Positions 49,401-58,570 of a stretch of 64,000 bases of DNA are shown piece after piece. Each line of letters begins with the position of its first letter. Position 1 is the stretch's first letter. Both the position numbers and the translations under genes were made by a program. The notes beneath the pieces are model-generated. The model worked only from the letters and a program-made list of their open reading frames with translations. It was not told the DNA's origin and did not search any database. This DNA is from Rhynchosporium graminicola (lineage: Eukaryota; Ascomycota; Leotiomycetes; Helotiales; Ploettnerulaceae), in assembly GCA_900074885.1 (NCBI GenBank), contig FJUW01000085.1:32743-96742 (forward strand), read 5' to 3'.

Positions 49401-49723
49401 ATGACAAATGGAGTGTTGAATACGCGCTTTCCGAGATTAAAAATCAGGAAAGTGTTGCTAGATTGTACGAGATGGCAAAGAAACGCCGTGAGGCGGCGAA
49501 TGTCAAGACGATTGATATGAGCAAGGACTCGTTCAATAATGAGTTTTTACAGAGGATTAAGGCTATGAACGAGAAGGGAAGGGAGTGGAGGAAGAAGCAG
49601 AGTGAGATTGATCAACAGACGCCGACTAAGACATTGAATGTCAAGGATGGCGAGAAGGTGACTTCGAAGGATCATGGTTTATGGACTGAGGATGGAAATG
49701 ACGGAGGTGAAGACAAGGCTTAG
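46406..49723 (+). CDS. pet127: Mitochondrial Pet127-family RNA-processing protein
   Basis: Intronless gene for 1105 aa, longer than yeast Pet127 (~800 aa). Pet127 acts in 5' processing and decay of mitochondrial RNAs, and the family has a PD-(D/E)XK nuclease-like core. The N-terminus (MFSTISRGISRVRKAYTCSS) is a mitochondrial presequence. Residues ~50-300 are Lys/Ser/Arg-rich and disordered. The conserved domain spans ~370-790: LKVPQLSYGLERVLFNPGVY, RVFNFDPYL, ALAHFHFLLSQWR, FRTFTAIQRTPTSIFLRWRD, HYTGMGDFLLRSQLDAHD, and the putative active strand GTGMFDLKTRAVVSVRMD near 593-608. Residues ~800-950 are strongly acidic (long Asp/Glu runs), an expansion absent from short homologues. The C-terminus (MNRKPGNMMAMTLTIKNKV) is again family-like. 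Confidence 0.92.
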   Translation: MFSTISRGISRVRKAYTCSSCRCNIQANGYPQQAPQQRLNRATRAALNGFSTSSQIFEDGDVKNNDEGNKSLKGKKDDLEPATGDDLTPKLKDEPKGQERGRTGVDKLTPLSRSMTTLRALRDSLLSEPMSRWSEKAPIDASAVAVRPGLATLRRKRKRDAASLRNRAEGSKSADMAKDTQKVDGSGGLPSDQTLKDKLPPGKSRGQITRKQKASPKAKASSSSTVSKSREDRSLNPPVVDGKGRKSIAPKGPLDDVQQFLNENPSLRNKVKIMNKQGPKLPIQQRIEKLLEDDSLSEAERLQTLRTVVNFRQTETWPRLVSTRSKVPRSIANGKGLVRRINSTEDEVAERPGVSVKAQPGTTAHEIKTVDADSLQLVPLDTGPLKVPQLSYGLERVLFNPGVYQLQDPRSRVFNFDPYLQTIMPVSEFDFNALKQYVTSSRDKVLISKAIEEKKKYTGSTSSTTSALAHFHFLLSQWREITTSNLSKMFPVEFRTFTAIQRTPTSIFLRWRDGAYAIDADKQYDTANILMSLGKSMEKLLTLPTDEFERYRKSNPEGISEEERNAAEEFHYTGMGDFLLRSQLDAHDSRLPGTGMFDLKTRAVVSVRMDADDYVEGQGYEIRGRHGEWESFEREYYDMIRSAFLKYSLQVRMGRMDGIFVAFHNTERIFGFQYISLPEMDFALHGTTDTTLGDQEFKLSLDLLNRVLDRATAKYPKQSIRLLIETRPAQTPFTYIFAEPFTEAAIEKVQETNKANIEKFEKAVLGVVNRGYSEEDQQKEWDKIRAAVDESVEHDEAGREASGGDLDTSDLDSDLDNGEDNEDLAENEDDSEEDDLLEEDELADAVSTGESQEFADGDEVVDEDAEGDDQETDLQESEAEEQEIEDLETAQGEGAEMTDIVQPEDVQDLADLDDSVEVDQENEDKEVEAQEPFETAKQEADSSEEKDVSNLRMNTGPAITEDESIDMNRKPGNMMAMTLTIKNKVNGRYVERPKNLTSDDKWSVEYALSEIKNQESVARLYEMAKKRREAANVKTIDMSKDSFNNEFLQRIKAMNEKGREWRKKQSEIDQQTPTKTLNVKDGEKVTSKDHGLWTEDGNDGGEDKA

Positions 49724-50291
49724 GGAATCGCGGGAGCTGTATACTATGCAGCTGAAAAGGCTATATCATTGTCAACTTGTAGATCAGAAGGGAGTGTTAA
49801 ATAGGATAGAAAAATTCTGTAAAATGTATAATAAAACGTCTCTCTAGCGATGTTCTGACAGCTGCACGTGTCTGCCACTTATGGTCTTCGAAGCTTTTCT
49901 CACGAACTCACCCAACCTTCCTCGAATATAGCTTTATTAACATTTGAAATTAGCAGTACGATTATTATCATTCTTGCTACCGCTCTTATCGCAAACACTT
50001 GGATCCTTTTAACTTGTATTCTATACGCTATTCACTGAATTTTGGATATTACTTGCTCAGCCAGCTCGGTTCGTCTATTTCGCTTAACATAGGAGGACCA
50101 CGAGCAAAACATCTGTTCCTGCACACTCTAATCTAGATAAGGCTAAATGCTCTAATCTCTTACGCAATGATATTTAGGTGAGTAAATTGCCCATGGTAGG
50201 TAGGGGGATGGCCAAAAAAAAGAACCTCTTTTACTGCCCTCTCGGTGTGGACAAAAGTATGTTATACAAAAAGACAATATCGACTATTGTT
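49724..50291. other. Intergenic, Pet127 to tRNA gene
   Basis: About 570 bp between Pet127 and the tRNA. AT-rich Pet127 3' end, with a GGTAGGTAGGGGG word at 50195-50206 and an A-tract at 50214-50222. No gene seen. Confidence 0.5.
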
Positions 50292-50382
50292 GCACACTCC
50301 GGGAATCGAACCCGGGGCCAGCGCATGCATGCCTGTAAGTGAGCCATGGGAAGCGCTGATTTTACCACTAAACCAAGCGTGC
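50292..50382 (-). tRNA. tRNA-Gly(CCC) with intron
   Basis: A 91-nt tRNA gene on the minus strand. The seven-base acceptor stem pairs GCACGCT with AGTGTGC (one G-T pair). The D-arm has the glycine-type GGTTTAGTGGTAAAAT. The anticodon stem pairs AGCGC (50357-50353) with GCGCT (50324-50320), and the anticodon CCC is at 50350-50348, flanked by T33 and A37. A ~21-nt intron follows position 37 at about 50346-50326. The T-arm is CCCGG-GTTCGATT-CCCGG. All stems close, so the gene looks functional; box A and box B are intact. Confidence 0.93.
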
Positions 50383-50802
50383 TAGATGTGTTTGAGAATC
50401 GTTGCCAAGCGGCGCGTTATATGCGTTATTGATGGTTTGAATTTTATCACCATTAGGTTCTGGAATAGAGCTGAAAGTAAGATTCGAGCTCGAAGGTCAA
50501 GAATAAGACCAAGAGAGAACTTATAGCGATAATTGGAGATTAGCAAACGAGAAAGATGTAAGACATTACATATAAACCATTAACCCTATCCCAATGAATA
50601 TTTTCTTTGTTCGTGATGTCCTGGTCTGGTTCTCATTGGTATTGGCATACCCATGCAGGTTATTAGAAGTTGCGCTGCAGCCTCGTCAAAACCTGGCGGG
50701 GGAAGCACCGTGAAGCGCTGATTTCAACCGCAAACCTGCCTCCCACCAAGTCATCAACATATTTGAACGCACCCCCACGACTTCACAAGCGGAAAGCTCA
50801 AA
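50383..50802. other. Intergenic, tRNA-Gly to GET4
   Basis: About 420 bp between the 5' end of the minus-strand tRNA and the plus-strand GET4 start. No further feature seen. Confidence 0.5.
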
Positions 50803-51908
50803 ATGAGCTCCAAAATCGAGAAGATCATCGTGCGTCTGCAGGGAAAGCAAGTCTCTCCTTTTCTCCCCTCCCCAGCCAAATCTAACCATCCTGCAGAATC
50901 ACAGAAGGAGCATACTATGAAGCGCAGCAGCAGACCCGAGTCGTGGCAGCACGATACGTCAAGTCCGCAAGCTGGGACGCGGCAATCGATATCCTTTTCA
51001 ACGTCTCGCAATCTTTACTGAAAGCAGGACAAGGAGGCAGCGGTGGAGATCTGGGCTTGTTCTTGGTCGATGTGTATAAGCAGGCGGAGCTGAAGCCGGA
51101 TTCGACGAGTAAGGGGAAGTTGTTGACACTGTTGAGGGCGTTTGATAGTGAGGAGCCTACGAGGAAGAAGTTTATCGGGGAGATGATTGGGTATTTTTCT
51201 ATTCCTTTCTATTGTAGAGCTTGTGGAACACAGGAGCTGATTACAGCAAACAGATGGTCAGCAAAATGCGGCGAATACCCAGCCGGCGAGCCAGAACTTC
51301 ACCATGTAGCAGGCTCCCTATACGCCGAGGAACACGAAGCCTACGAAGCTGAACGACATCTCACCCTAGGCACGAAGGATTCCCCAGAAGTGTTTGTGAA
51401 GATGGAGTATGAATGGTACACGCAGGACGATTCGCACACAGCAGCTCTTTACGCAGCGCGTGTCGTATTCCCATATCTCCTTGTTGGCAATGTGCGCGAT
51501 GCTACGAGATCCCTACGACTATTCACGAGCAGATTGACCGAGGCGAACAAGGGACTCTCAGTGCAGGATGTCAGTAGCAATTCGTTAGACATGCGGATCT
51601 ATCCCAGCTTGCCGCTGCTGAATTTCCTGGGCTTGTTATTATTGGCTGTGCAGAAAGGAAGTGCGGGTTTGTTCACGCAGCTGAGGTCGAAGTACGCGGC
51701 GCATATCCAGGAAGTGGGCATTTGGGATGAGGCGTTGACTACGGTGGCGGAGATGTACTTTGGTATCTCGAGACCGAGACAGGGGAATCCGCTGTTTGAT
51801 ATGATGGGCAGTATGTTTGGGGGAGGAGGCGGTGCTGCTGCGAATGTGAAGCCCCAGCCAAAGCGTGTTGGAGGAACTTCTGCACCTGCTGCTGAAGGTC
51901 TGGATTGA
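50803..51908 (+). CDS. get4: GET4, tail-anchored protein insertion factor
   Basis: Cytosolic helical-repeat protein that with Get5 hands tail-anchored membrane proteins from Sgt2 to Get3. Predicted 330 aa in three exons: 50803-50846, 50897-51190 and 51254-51908. The first intron (50847-50896) is GC-AG: donor GCAAGT, branch CTAAC at 50882-50886, acceptor CTGCAG. Only this solution restores the family sequence RLQGK|ITEGAYYEAQQQTR in frame. The second intron (51191-51253, GTATTT...CAG) is 63 bp, in frame and stop-free; splicing joins EMIG to WSAKCGEYP. Family blocks: AARYVKSASWDAAIDIL, GGSGGDLGLFLVDVYKQAEL, PTRKKFIGEMIG, GEPELHHVAGSLYAEEHEAYEAE and YPSLPLLNFLGLLLLAVQ. The Gly/Ala-rich C-terminal tail is normal for fungi. 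Confidence 0.94.
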
Positions 51909-52038
51909 TCAATGACAAATTCAAATTCAAACGCAAACTTGTATAGAAACGCCGGCTCGAAGCAAATATCCAGTAAAAGCAACGCTTGGGTATCTAACAC
52001 CTCGCTATGTCTGCCAAACCACAAAAGACCGTAGAATA

Positions 52039-52614
52039 TCACCGGAGAGCAGCTTCATCTTCGGCTTCGTACATCCAGTTATCTTCTGCTAAAGCATTGA
52101 CTTTAGCTCGGAGACTGGCCCGTACGGCTTCGAGGAGTTCTAGTATTGTCAGAATAGCTCCGTCCAGATCCTAGGAACTGTAGGTAATTACCAGCAGGTT
52201 CACTAGGAGCACGATTTCTATCTCTCTGGTGGTGCTTCACTGCGTCTGCTAGTCTCTGACGTTCCTCTAAACCATAATATCAGCACGATTCTTCCCTCCC
52301 CCCACACATAGAAACAAATTAAACGTAGGAAACTCCTCACTCTCATCCTCCTTCTCCTCCCCATGAGCCCCCTCATCCTGCTCGTCGAACGGCTGTACAG
52401 GCAAATCCTCAATCTCAAACTCGCCATTCTTATCCCTGATAACTATATCTGAGGAATCAGACTCAGGATCGACATCGAGACGGAGGGTTTCTGCGGATGT
52501 GGAGGTCGAGCTTGTGGTTGGACGCCGAGTGAGATGTTGTTGGAAGAGATTGCGCCGGACGTTGGTGCTGCGGTGGGTGGAGCTACTGGATGTTCCTTGT
52601 CTGCGTTCCGGCAT
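52039..52614 (-). CDS. Small conserved hypothetical protein
   Basis: Predicted 160 aa in three exons: 52614-52306, 52264-52192 and 52139-52039. The second intron (52140-52191, GTAATT...TAG with CTGAC branch) is sound. The first (52265-52305, GTGGGG...GAG) is short and uncertain: an acceptor 2 nt earlier is possible with another donor. The N-terminus is Arg/Ser/Thr-rich (MPERRQGTSSSSTHRS), then an acidic middle (VDPESDSSDIVIRDKNGEF, EKEDESEEFP), and a helical C-terminus (ELLEAVRASLRAKVNAL, then AEDNWMYEAEDEAALR). I do not recognise a family, though the WMYE ending looks like a short conserved motif. It overlaps nothing and lies convergent to GET4, 130 bp apart. Confidence 0.68.
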
Positions 52615-53077
52615 TTTGTATATATATGTTTGTTATAAGAATGGTGGGTTGAGGAATGCTTGAGGGGCGCGAGAAAAGGGAGGTTGTTGTCTCTTGTGTT
52701 TTGTTTTGACGAGGCTCGGGGCGAGGCTCTGTATTGATGGGGGTTTTCGGTAGCCACGAGTATTGGAAGTAAATATAACTTTATTGAGATCCTAAACTTT
52801 TATGGGGAGAAGCCAAATTTTGATTTTGGTACTTCAAAAACAGACCTTGATAAAATCTCCATTGGCTCCGTTATTTTTGCTATTCTGGACGCGTATCATT
52901 TCGTTTCAGCACTGGAAATAGTTGCTGTTTCCTCGCTTGTCAGGGGATTGTGGGGTGCATGAGCGCTGGAGCAAACGGCCCTTTGGCTCAGGATTCCTTC
53001 AATCGTCTCATACATCCATCCTCAAAAGAGCCGCAATATTAACTTGCTCATAATGGTCTAACAAGAAAACGTTGATT
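52615..53077. promoter_or_regulatory. Divergent promoter region, small hypothetical protein / RAI1
   Basis: About 460 bp between two head-to-head starts, so it should hold both promoters. TATATATATG lies at 52618-52627, just upstream of the minus-strand start. No recognised operator. Confidence 0.4.
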
Positions 53078-54743
53078 ATGAGTAGCACATTTGAAATCCA
53101 GCCTATTGGTCGTTTTGTGGGCCAGAGTGCTGCTATTAAACGTCCGAAGGTATGCTTACTTCCGTCTTGTGCATGCTTTCGCCTTTTTTATTGTATTTAA
53201 AGTGCTATGCTGACTTAATGAAAGGAGATCGCTTGTTTCTCATACGATGATAAGCATCAATTCCGTCTAGATGACTCTTCTATCAGATACTACTATCCTC
53301 CAGCTATTGGAGCAGATCTGTCAAGAGGCTTCGACACTTTTGAGAAACTCGATGATGAAGCGGACGATCACTTGGATAGCCTCCTGAAAGCTATCATGGC
53401 CTTGGAGCAAGAGACGGGGAAGCGTGTTGAGACCGATCTCATTACGTGGAGAGGCATGATGACCAAGGTAAGTCTATCGGTAACTGCAAAAGACCTCTGA
53501 AATTGATGTTTATAGATCATGGGAGCTATATTTAGCGACAGAGATGGGTAATTCGCTTTTCCAGGCCATTACAGTACTCAAGCTGACTTTTGGAGCTTCG
53601 AGATGAACGCCACGCTCTATCAAGTGGGCACTCCTTGCCAAGAGATATAACTTTAGCTAACGAGTACCTGTGAAGGGCACAATGTATGGTTCTGTGCTCA
53701 TGCTCATGAGTCTTCACTAAATTGTATAGCTTTCTCGAAGAGAATCACGAATACAAACGCCAATCGCAAGCGAGACAGTCACGGCAGGTTTCACAGCCAG
53801 GAAGGCCGTCTCAGGATATGATGAGCTTTTGGGGTAAGTAGGCAAGCGAGGTTCTGCTTTCGAGATGCTGATGGACGAAGGATATAAATTTGAGACGTTG
53901 TGCTTGCTACCAAAGACATGGGACGAGACACCAAGAGATTACATCGAAAACAGGGAGAACGAGATTGTGAACAACCATGCACAATACTGCTCTGTGGTAA
54001 AGACTGGGATCGGTCGCACAACCATGGTTCTCGGGGGCGAAGTAGATGCATGTATGTAACGCTCACTCTGACACACCTTCAGCACGTACTGACCAATTTT
54101 AGTGTGGGATTCCAAGCCTAAGGACGGTGGTCCCATCAACTGGGTGGAACTCAAAACCTCTGCCGAAATACGGCACGATGGCGATCTCATGAACCTAGAA
54201 CGCAAACTCATGAAATTCTGGATTCAATCCTTCCTCCTCGGCGTTCCTAAGATCATCGTCGGGTTCCGGACACAAGATGGCTTTCTGAAAAGGGTTGAGG
54301 AGATGGACACGGCATCAATCCCTAGCACGGTGAAAAGGCGAGGGAAGGGAACTTGGGATGGGAATATGTGTATCAACTTTGCATCGGGGTTGCTTGATTG
54401 TAAGTCTGATTGTGCGTCAAAACCAATGATCCCATGTTAATTAGTGATAGTCCTCAAAGCGACGATTCAAGGCGATGGCGTTTGGCGCATCCGGAGAAAG
54501 GAGAGATCGCCTACCATTGAGGTGTTTAGGATTGAAGAAGCTGGACATGGTGATATTATCTCGGATGAGTTCATCAACTGGAGGATAAAACTGGCTTTGA
54601 GCGATCCATTGCCTGCGGTTCCTGATCCTAATCTTGCTCCTGCTCCTGCTCCTGCTTCTGAGCGAGTGTCGTCGCCAGTCTTTATTCCAGCAACACCGGT
54701 AGCACCAGCAGCAGCTCCTGGCGGATATGTTCTTGGGTTATAG
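53078..54743 (+). CDS. rai1: Decapping nuclease RAI1 (Dom3Z/DXO family)
   Basis: Nuclear partner of the Rat1 5'-3' exonuclease; removes incomplete or aberrant mRNA caps. Predicted 417 aa from nine exons: 53078-53149, 53225-53467, 53516-53547, 53596-53623, 53676-53683, 53730-53833, 53881-54051, 54103-54399 and 54445-54743. The fifth exon is only 8 nt and supplies Gly-Thr and two bases of Ile in the conserved FEMNATLYQ|GTI|FLEENHEYK segment. Catalytic blocks: DLITWRGMMTK, GEVDALWD (metal-binding Glu and Asp), INWVELKTSAEI (Glu-x-Lys) and IIVGFRTQDG. YKFETL and GNMCINFASGLL are also typical. All introns are 45-75 bp with GT-AG ends and CTGAC/CTAAC-like branch sites. The C-terminal Ala/Pro-rich tail (APAPAPASE) is species-specific. 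Confidence 0.94.
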
Positions 54744-55828
54744 ACTGGAAGCATTGAACGCCACTGACAGCTTCTGTACGATAAATGGGGACAGGGTTTG
54801 TGTAATGAAAGACAAACGGATTGTCAGACTTGCTGTCATCAACTTGTGGGCAGTACCCACGTAGATGAACTTCATGTTGGAGACTCGTTGTCCATGCTAA
54901 GTCGACTCTAGTGAAGCAAGAGTTGATCTCTTGCGATCGACAACAAAGCATATTTTATGAAGTCATGAAAATGTGATATGAGTTTACTTGATATATCACG
55001 GAAGTGCTTTGTGACTTTTGAATAAAGTACAATTCTAACACACAAAAGTGCGTTGGGCTTTGGTAAGAAGAGCATTTCAACCTGAAGTCGGTCGACATGC
55101 ATCTTGTAATCATTCTTGAGACTGGAAAAGACATAGAAGTGACAAAGTCGTACCTCACCTAGGATACATCCTCACCCGATATCTGCCACGCTGCATAATA
55201 ATAATTTTAGGTGCTTATTCACTTTGGTCCCTCCGGACTCGCTGACTTTGAGGGTAAATACACGTACCATCATCCATGGCTTCATACAGGGAGGGGTCCT
55301 ATAGACCAATTAATCTCTCGGATGGCTTGTACAATTAGGGGAAATCCGAAGTGCGTACAAGGAAGAGGCTGGCCGCTTGCCATCAGGTGCTGGAATCACG
55401 GATAACGAAAAAAGCCTCGGGGGCGCCTCAACAATAAACAGTAAATGTCCCAACTAACTCACCTCACATATTGTGGGGAAGACCTGGAGTTGATGAGTAG
55501 CGCGAGGTGAGGAACCAACCTAATTCAGTGAACTCTGTCTGTATGGAATTATACAAAGATTTTAAATTGGAATCCATCAATTGCAATCAGGAATTGATAC
55601 GTCATCTCATCTCATCTCATCTTCAAAATTGTTTGTCACTGCCCTCTCACAGCATATAAGTACAGTATTTTCCTTCACAAGCATTCTCGCTTGTCATCAG
55701 GGAGCAAGCAGCCAGGCAGCTCAGCAGACAGAACTCCGTGAAGCTTTTTCTTGCCCTGCGGCCAATGTAGTCCCAACCGAGGCTTTCAGACCACAGAGCA
55801 CGCAAGACACAAAAGGAAAGAAGCTCCC
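54744..55828. other. Intergenic, RAI1 to malic enzyme
   Basis: About 1.1 kb between tandem plus-strand genes, likely the malic enzyme promoter. A CTCAT repeat (ATCTCATCTCATCTCATCT) is at 55604-55622. Short frames only; no gene supported. Confidence 0.5.
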
Positions 55829-58191
55829 ATGAGTATCCCGATGGCTGGATTGAAAAGTGCAATAGGCCGACAACTCTATCGCCATACTTCCTTTGCGACA
55901 AGAACTTCTTCGAACGCCTCCTCATCAACATCCAATTTCGCAATGCCAGGTTCTCCTGCCACAACACGACTCTCATCCTCTGTTGCTACTACTGCAGCTA
56001 TCAAGATGTCGCCGGACCAGAGTATTCAGAACGAGAGCTCGAATCCGCCTATGGAAAATAATTCTCCCAGCAAGCAGCGAGCCAAGTAAGTTCATCGTTG
56101 GGTTGTCTGTTGCCCGAACGAGGTGAAATTCAGGAGGTTAATTTGGTGACGCGAATAGCATCCACCCTGATACATCGTACTCCATCGAATTGAGAAAATC
56201 ATTCGGTGTACATGGTCTCACGCCTCCCAATGTCGAGAGCCATACACTCCAGCTTACTCGATGTGAGTACCAGCCAACCAAGTCCTAGGTCCAGGTGAAA
56301 ACTTCTGAGTTCAGGTTCTGATAGATGCATTCTTTAGGTCTCAAGCAACTAGCTTCCAAAACGACACCGATCGAGAAATACACCTACCTCAGCAACCTCA
56401 GGAACAGCAATGTTCATCTCTTCTACCGTCTTGTCCTAACCAATTTCACTGTACGTATCGCAGACGCGACACCCGAAGTGGGATGCATGGACACGTGACT
56501 AATTTCCTGATCTGGTGATAGACAATCGCTCCTTTGATATATACACCGGTCGTTGGCGAGGCTTGTTTGAAATGGCATGAGATCTATCAGCAGCCTGAAG
56601 GTACGTTGTGGCGGACTTATGAATGTGATGATGAACCGTTGGGACATGAGATATTGTCCCAGCACTCCTACTCGATCTTCGGGCTGCGATTTTAAATTTG
56701 ACATACGTTACTGACGTTCCCAGGTCTTTACATCTCCTACAAAGACCGCGGGCACATCTACGAAGTCCTTCAGAACTGGCAACAACCAAATGTCGAGATC
56801 ACCGTTGTCACTGATGGTTCTCGTATCCTTGGACTAGGAGATCTCGGCATCAATGGTATGGGAATCCCCGTTGGAAAGCTAGCTCTCTACACAGGATGTG
56901 CTGGTATTCGACCAGAAGCTACCTTGCCATTATGTCTTGATCTTGGAACCAGCAACAAGGAGTTGTTGGCAAGTCCATTATATATGGGTGCCAAGATGCC
57001 AAAGGTTTCTGAGCAGGAAGAAGCTGACTTCTTGGACGAGTTGATGGTTGCTTTGAATAAGAAGTGGCCTGGGTGAGTACTGCTATACGTTAACGGCGGA
57101 GAAGCTGACATTACTTAGCATTGTTGTCCAGTTTGAAGATTTCAAGAATCCGTTCCCAGCACTTGAAAGATATCAACACAAGTATTCTATGTTCAACGAC
57201 GATATTCAAGGAACTGGTGCTGTCATCCTCGCTGGTATTATCAACGCCCTAAAGAAGAGCGGTGTTCCAGTTAAGGAACAGCGAGCTGTTTTTATGGGTG
57301 CTGGAAGTGCTGGTGTAGGTGTCGCTAAGCAGATCGTAGAGTGCTTTATCAAGGAGGGTTTGACAGAGGATGAAGCAAGACGTTGTTTCTGGTTTGTCGA
57401 TACCAAGGTATACCCTTCCCTGAAGTCACTAGGTACACTGCTTACATTAATAGGGCCTAATCACAGACGACAGAGGAGACAGACTAGCACAACACAAAGT
57501 CTACTTCTCCCGCGACGACAACAAAGGTCTTCAATTCAAGACCCTGCCTGAAGTCGTTGACTTCGTCAAGCCAACCATTTTGATGGGTCTCTCGACAATG
57601 CGCGGGATCTTCGATGAGCACATTCTCAAGACGATGGCTAAACTAAATCCCAATCCGATCATCTTCCCTCTTTCAAACCCGTCCAGTAACTCCGAGTGCA
57701 CATTTGAGGAGGCCATCAAGCACACCAACGGGACTGCTATCTTCGCAAGTGGCAGTCCTTTCCAGCCCTACCTCTACAAAGATAAAATCATGATTCCAAG
57801 TCAAGGAAAGTAAGTTATCTTCCGTACTTCTCAATACCACATTCAACTCACATCCCTCCTTAGCAACATGTATGTCTTTCCAGGTATCGGACTCGCGGCT
57901 ATCCTCTGCAAATCAGTCCATATCAGCAACTCTATGATCTATGCCTCTGCCGTAGCACTGAGCAACGCCATTACGCCCGCCGAACTCACCGACGGTCGTC
58001 TGTATCCCGAGCTCGACCGGATCCGAGAGGTTAGCGTGGTTGTAGCTCGTGAAGTAATCAGAGAAGCTCAGCGACAAGGTCTAGATCGTGAGCCAAGTAT
58101 TAGGGATCTTGGGGATAGGGAACTGGATCGTTGGATTAGAGAGAGGATGTATGATCCTACGAAGGGGGATGTTTTGAGAGCGAATCTTTAG
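55829..58191 (+). CDS. mae1: Mitochondrial NAD(P)-dependent malic enzyme
   Basis: Oxidative decarboxylation of malate to pyruvate with NAD(P)H. Predicted 624 aa in eight exons: 55829-56085, 56159-56262, 56338-56450, 56522-56600, 56724-57072, 57119-57407, 57454-57809 and 57864-58191, all introns GT-AG and 46-123 bp. The Arg/Ser/Thr-rich N-terminus (LKSAIGRQLYRHTSFATRTS) suggests mitochondrial import. Family blocks: FGVHGLTPPNVES, YTPVVGEACL with the catalytic Tyr, GSRILGLGDLGINGMGIPVGKLALY split over residues ~220-245, FEDF and FNDDIQGTGAV (metal and substrate sites, ~325), GAGSAGVGVAKQI (nucleotide-binding Gly motif, ~361) and FPLSNPSSNSECT. Cofactor preference cannot be decided from what I see. 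Final exon is family-typical in length. Confidence 0.95.
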
Positions 58192-58570
58192 ATCTTGGGG
58201 GTGGTTAAGGATGACACTTCAAGGGATACTGAAGGGATTTCATATTATGGATTGTGGGTGGAGGGATTGGTGGAATTGTATTAGTACGTTCTTGATCACA
58301 CTTGGGGTGTTGGGGAAGAAACGAAGAGATGAGATGAGGTCTGCATCGGGCTGGCTTGTTCATTCGATGCTTGGGTGGGATAGAAAGCAGGATAGATGGA
58401 TGGATTGATGCAAACGCTGATTTTTCTTTCATTTCTTCCTTTCATCCTCTCTGAACTTTGCGGCTGGGAGTACACTACCCGGAGGGAAATACATACAATT
58501 TTCCGATCAGATTGGAAACTGAAATCAATACCCCAAAACCCCCTTGTCAGCCCACCTACTTCACCCATCC
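58192..58570. other. Intergenic between convergent genes
   Basis: About 380 bp between the 3' ends of malic enzyme and the Zn2Cys6-like gene. Nothing else seen. Confidence 0.5.
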
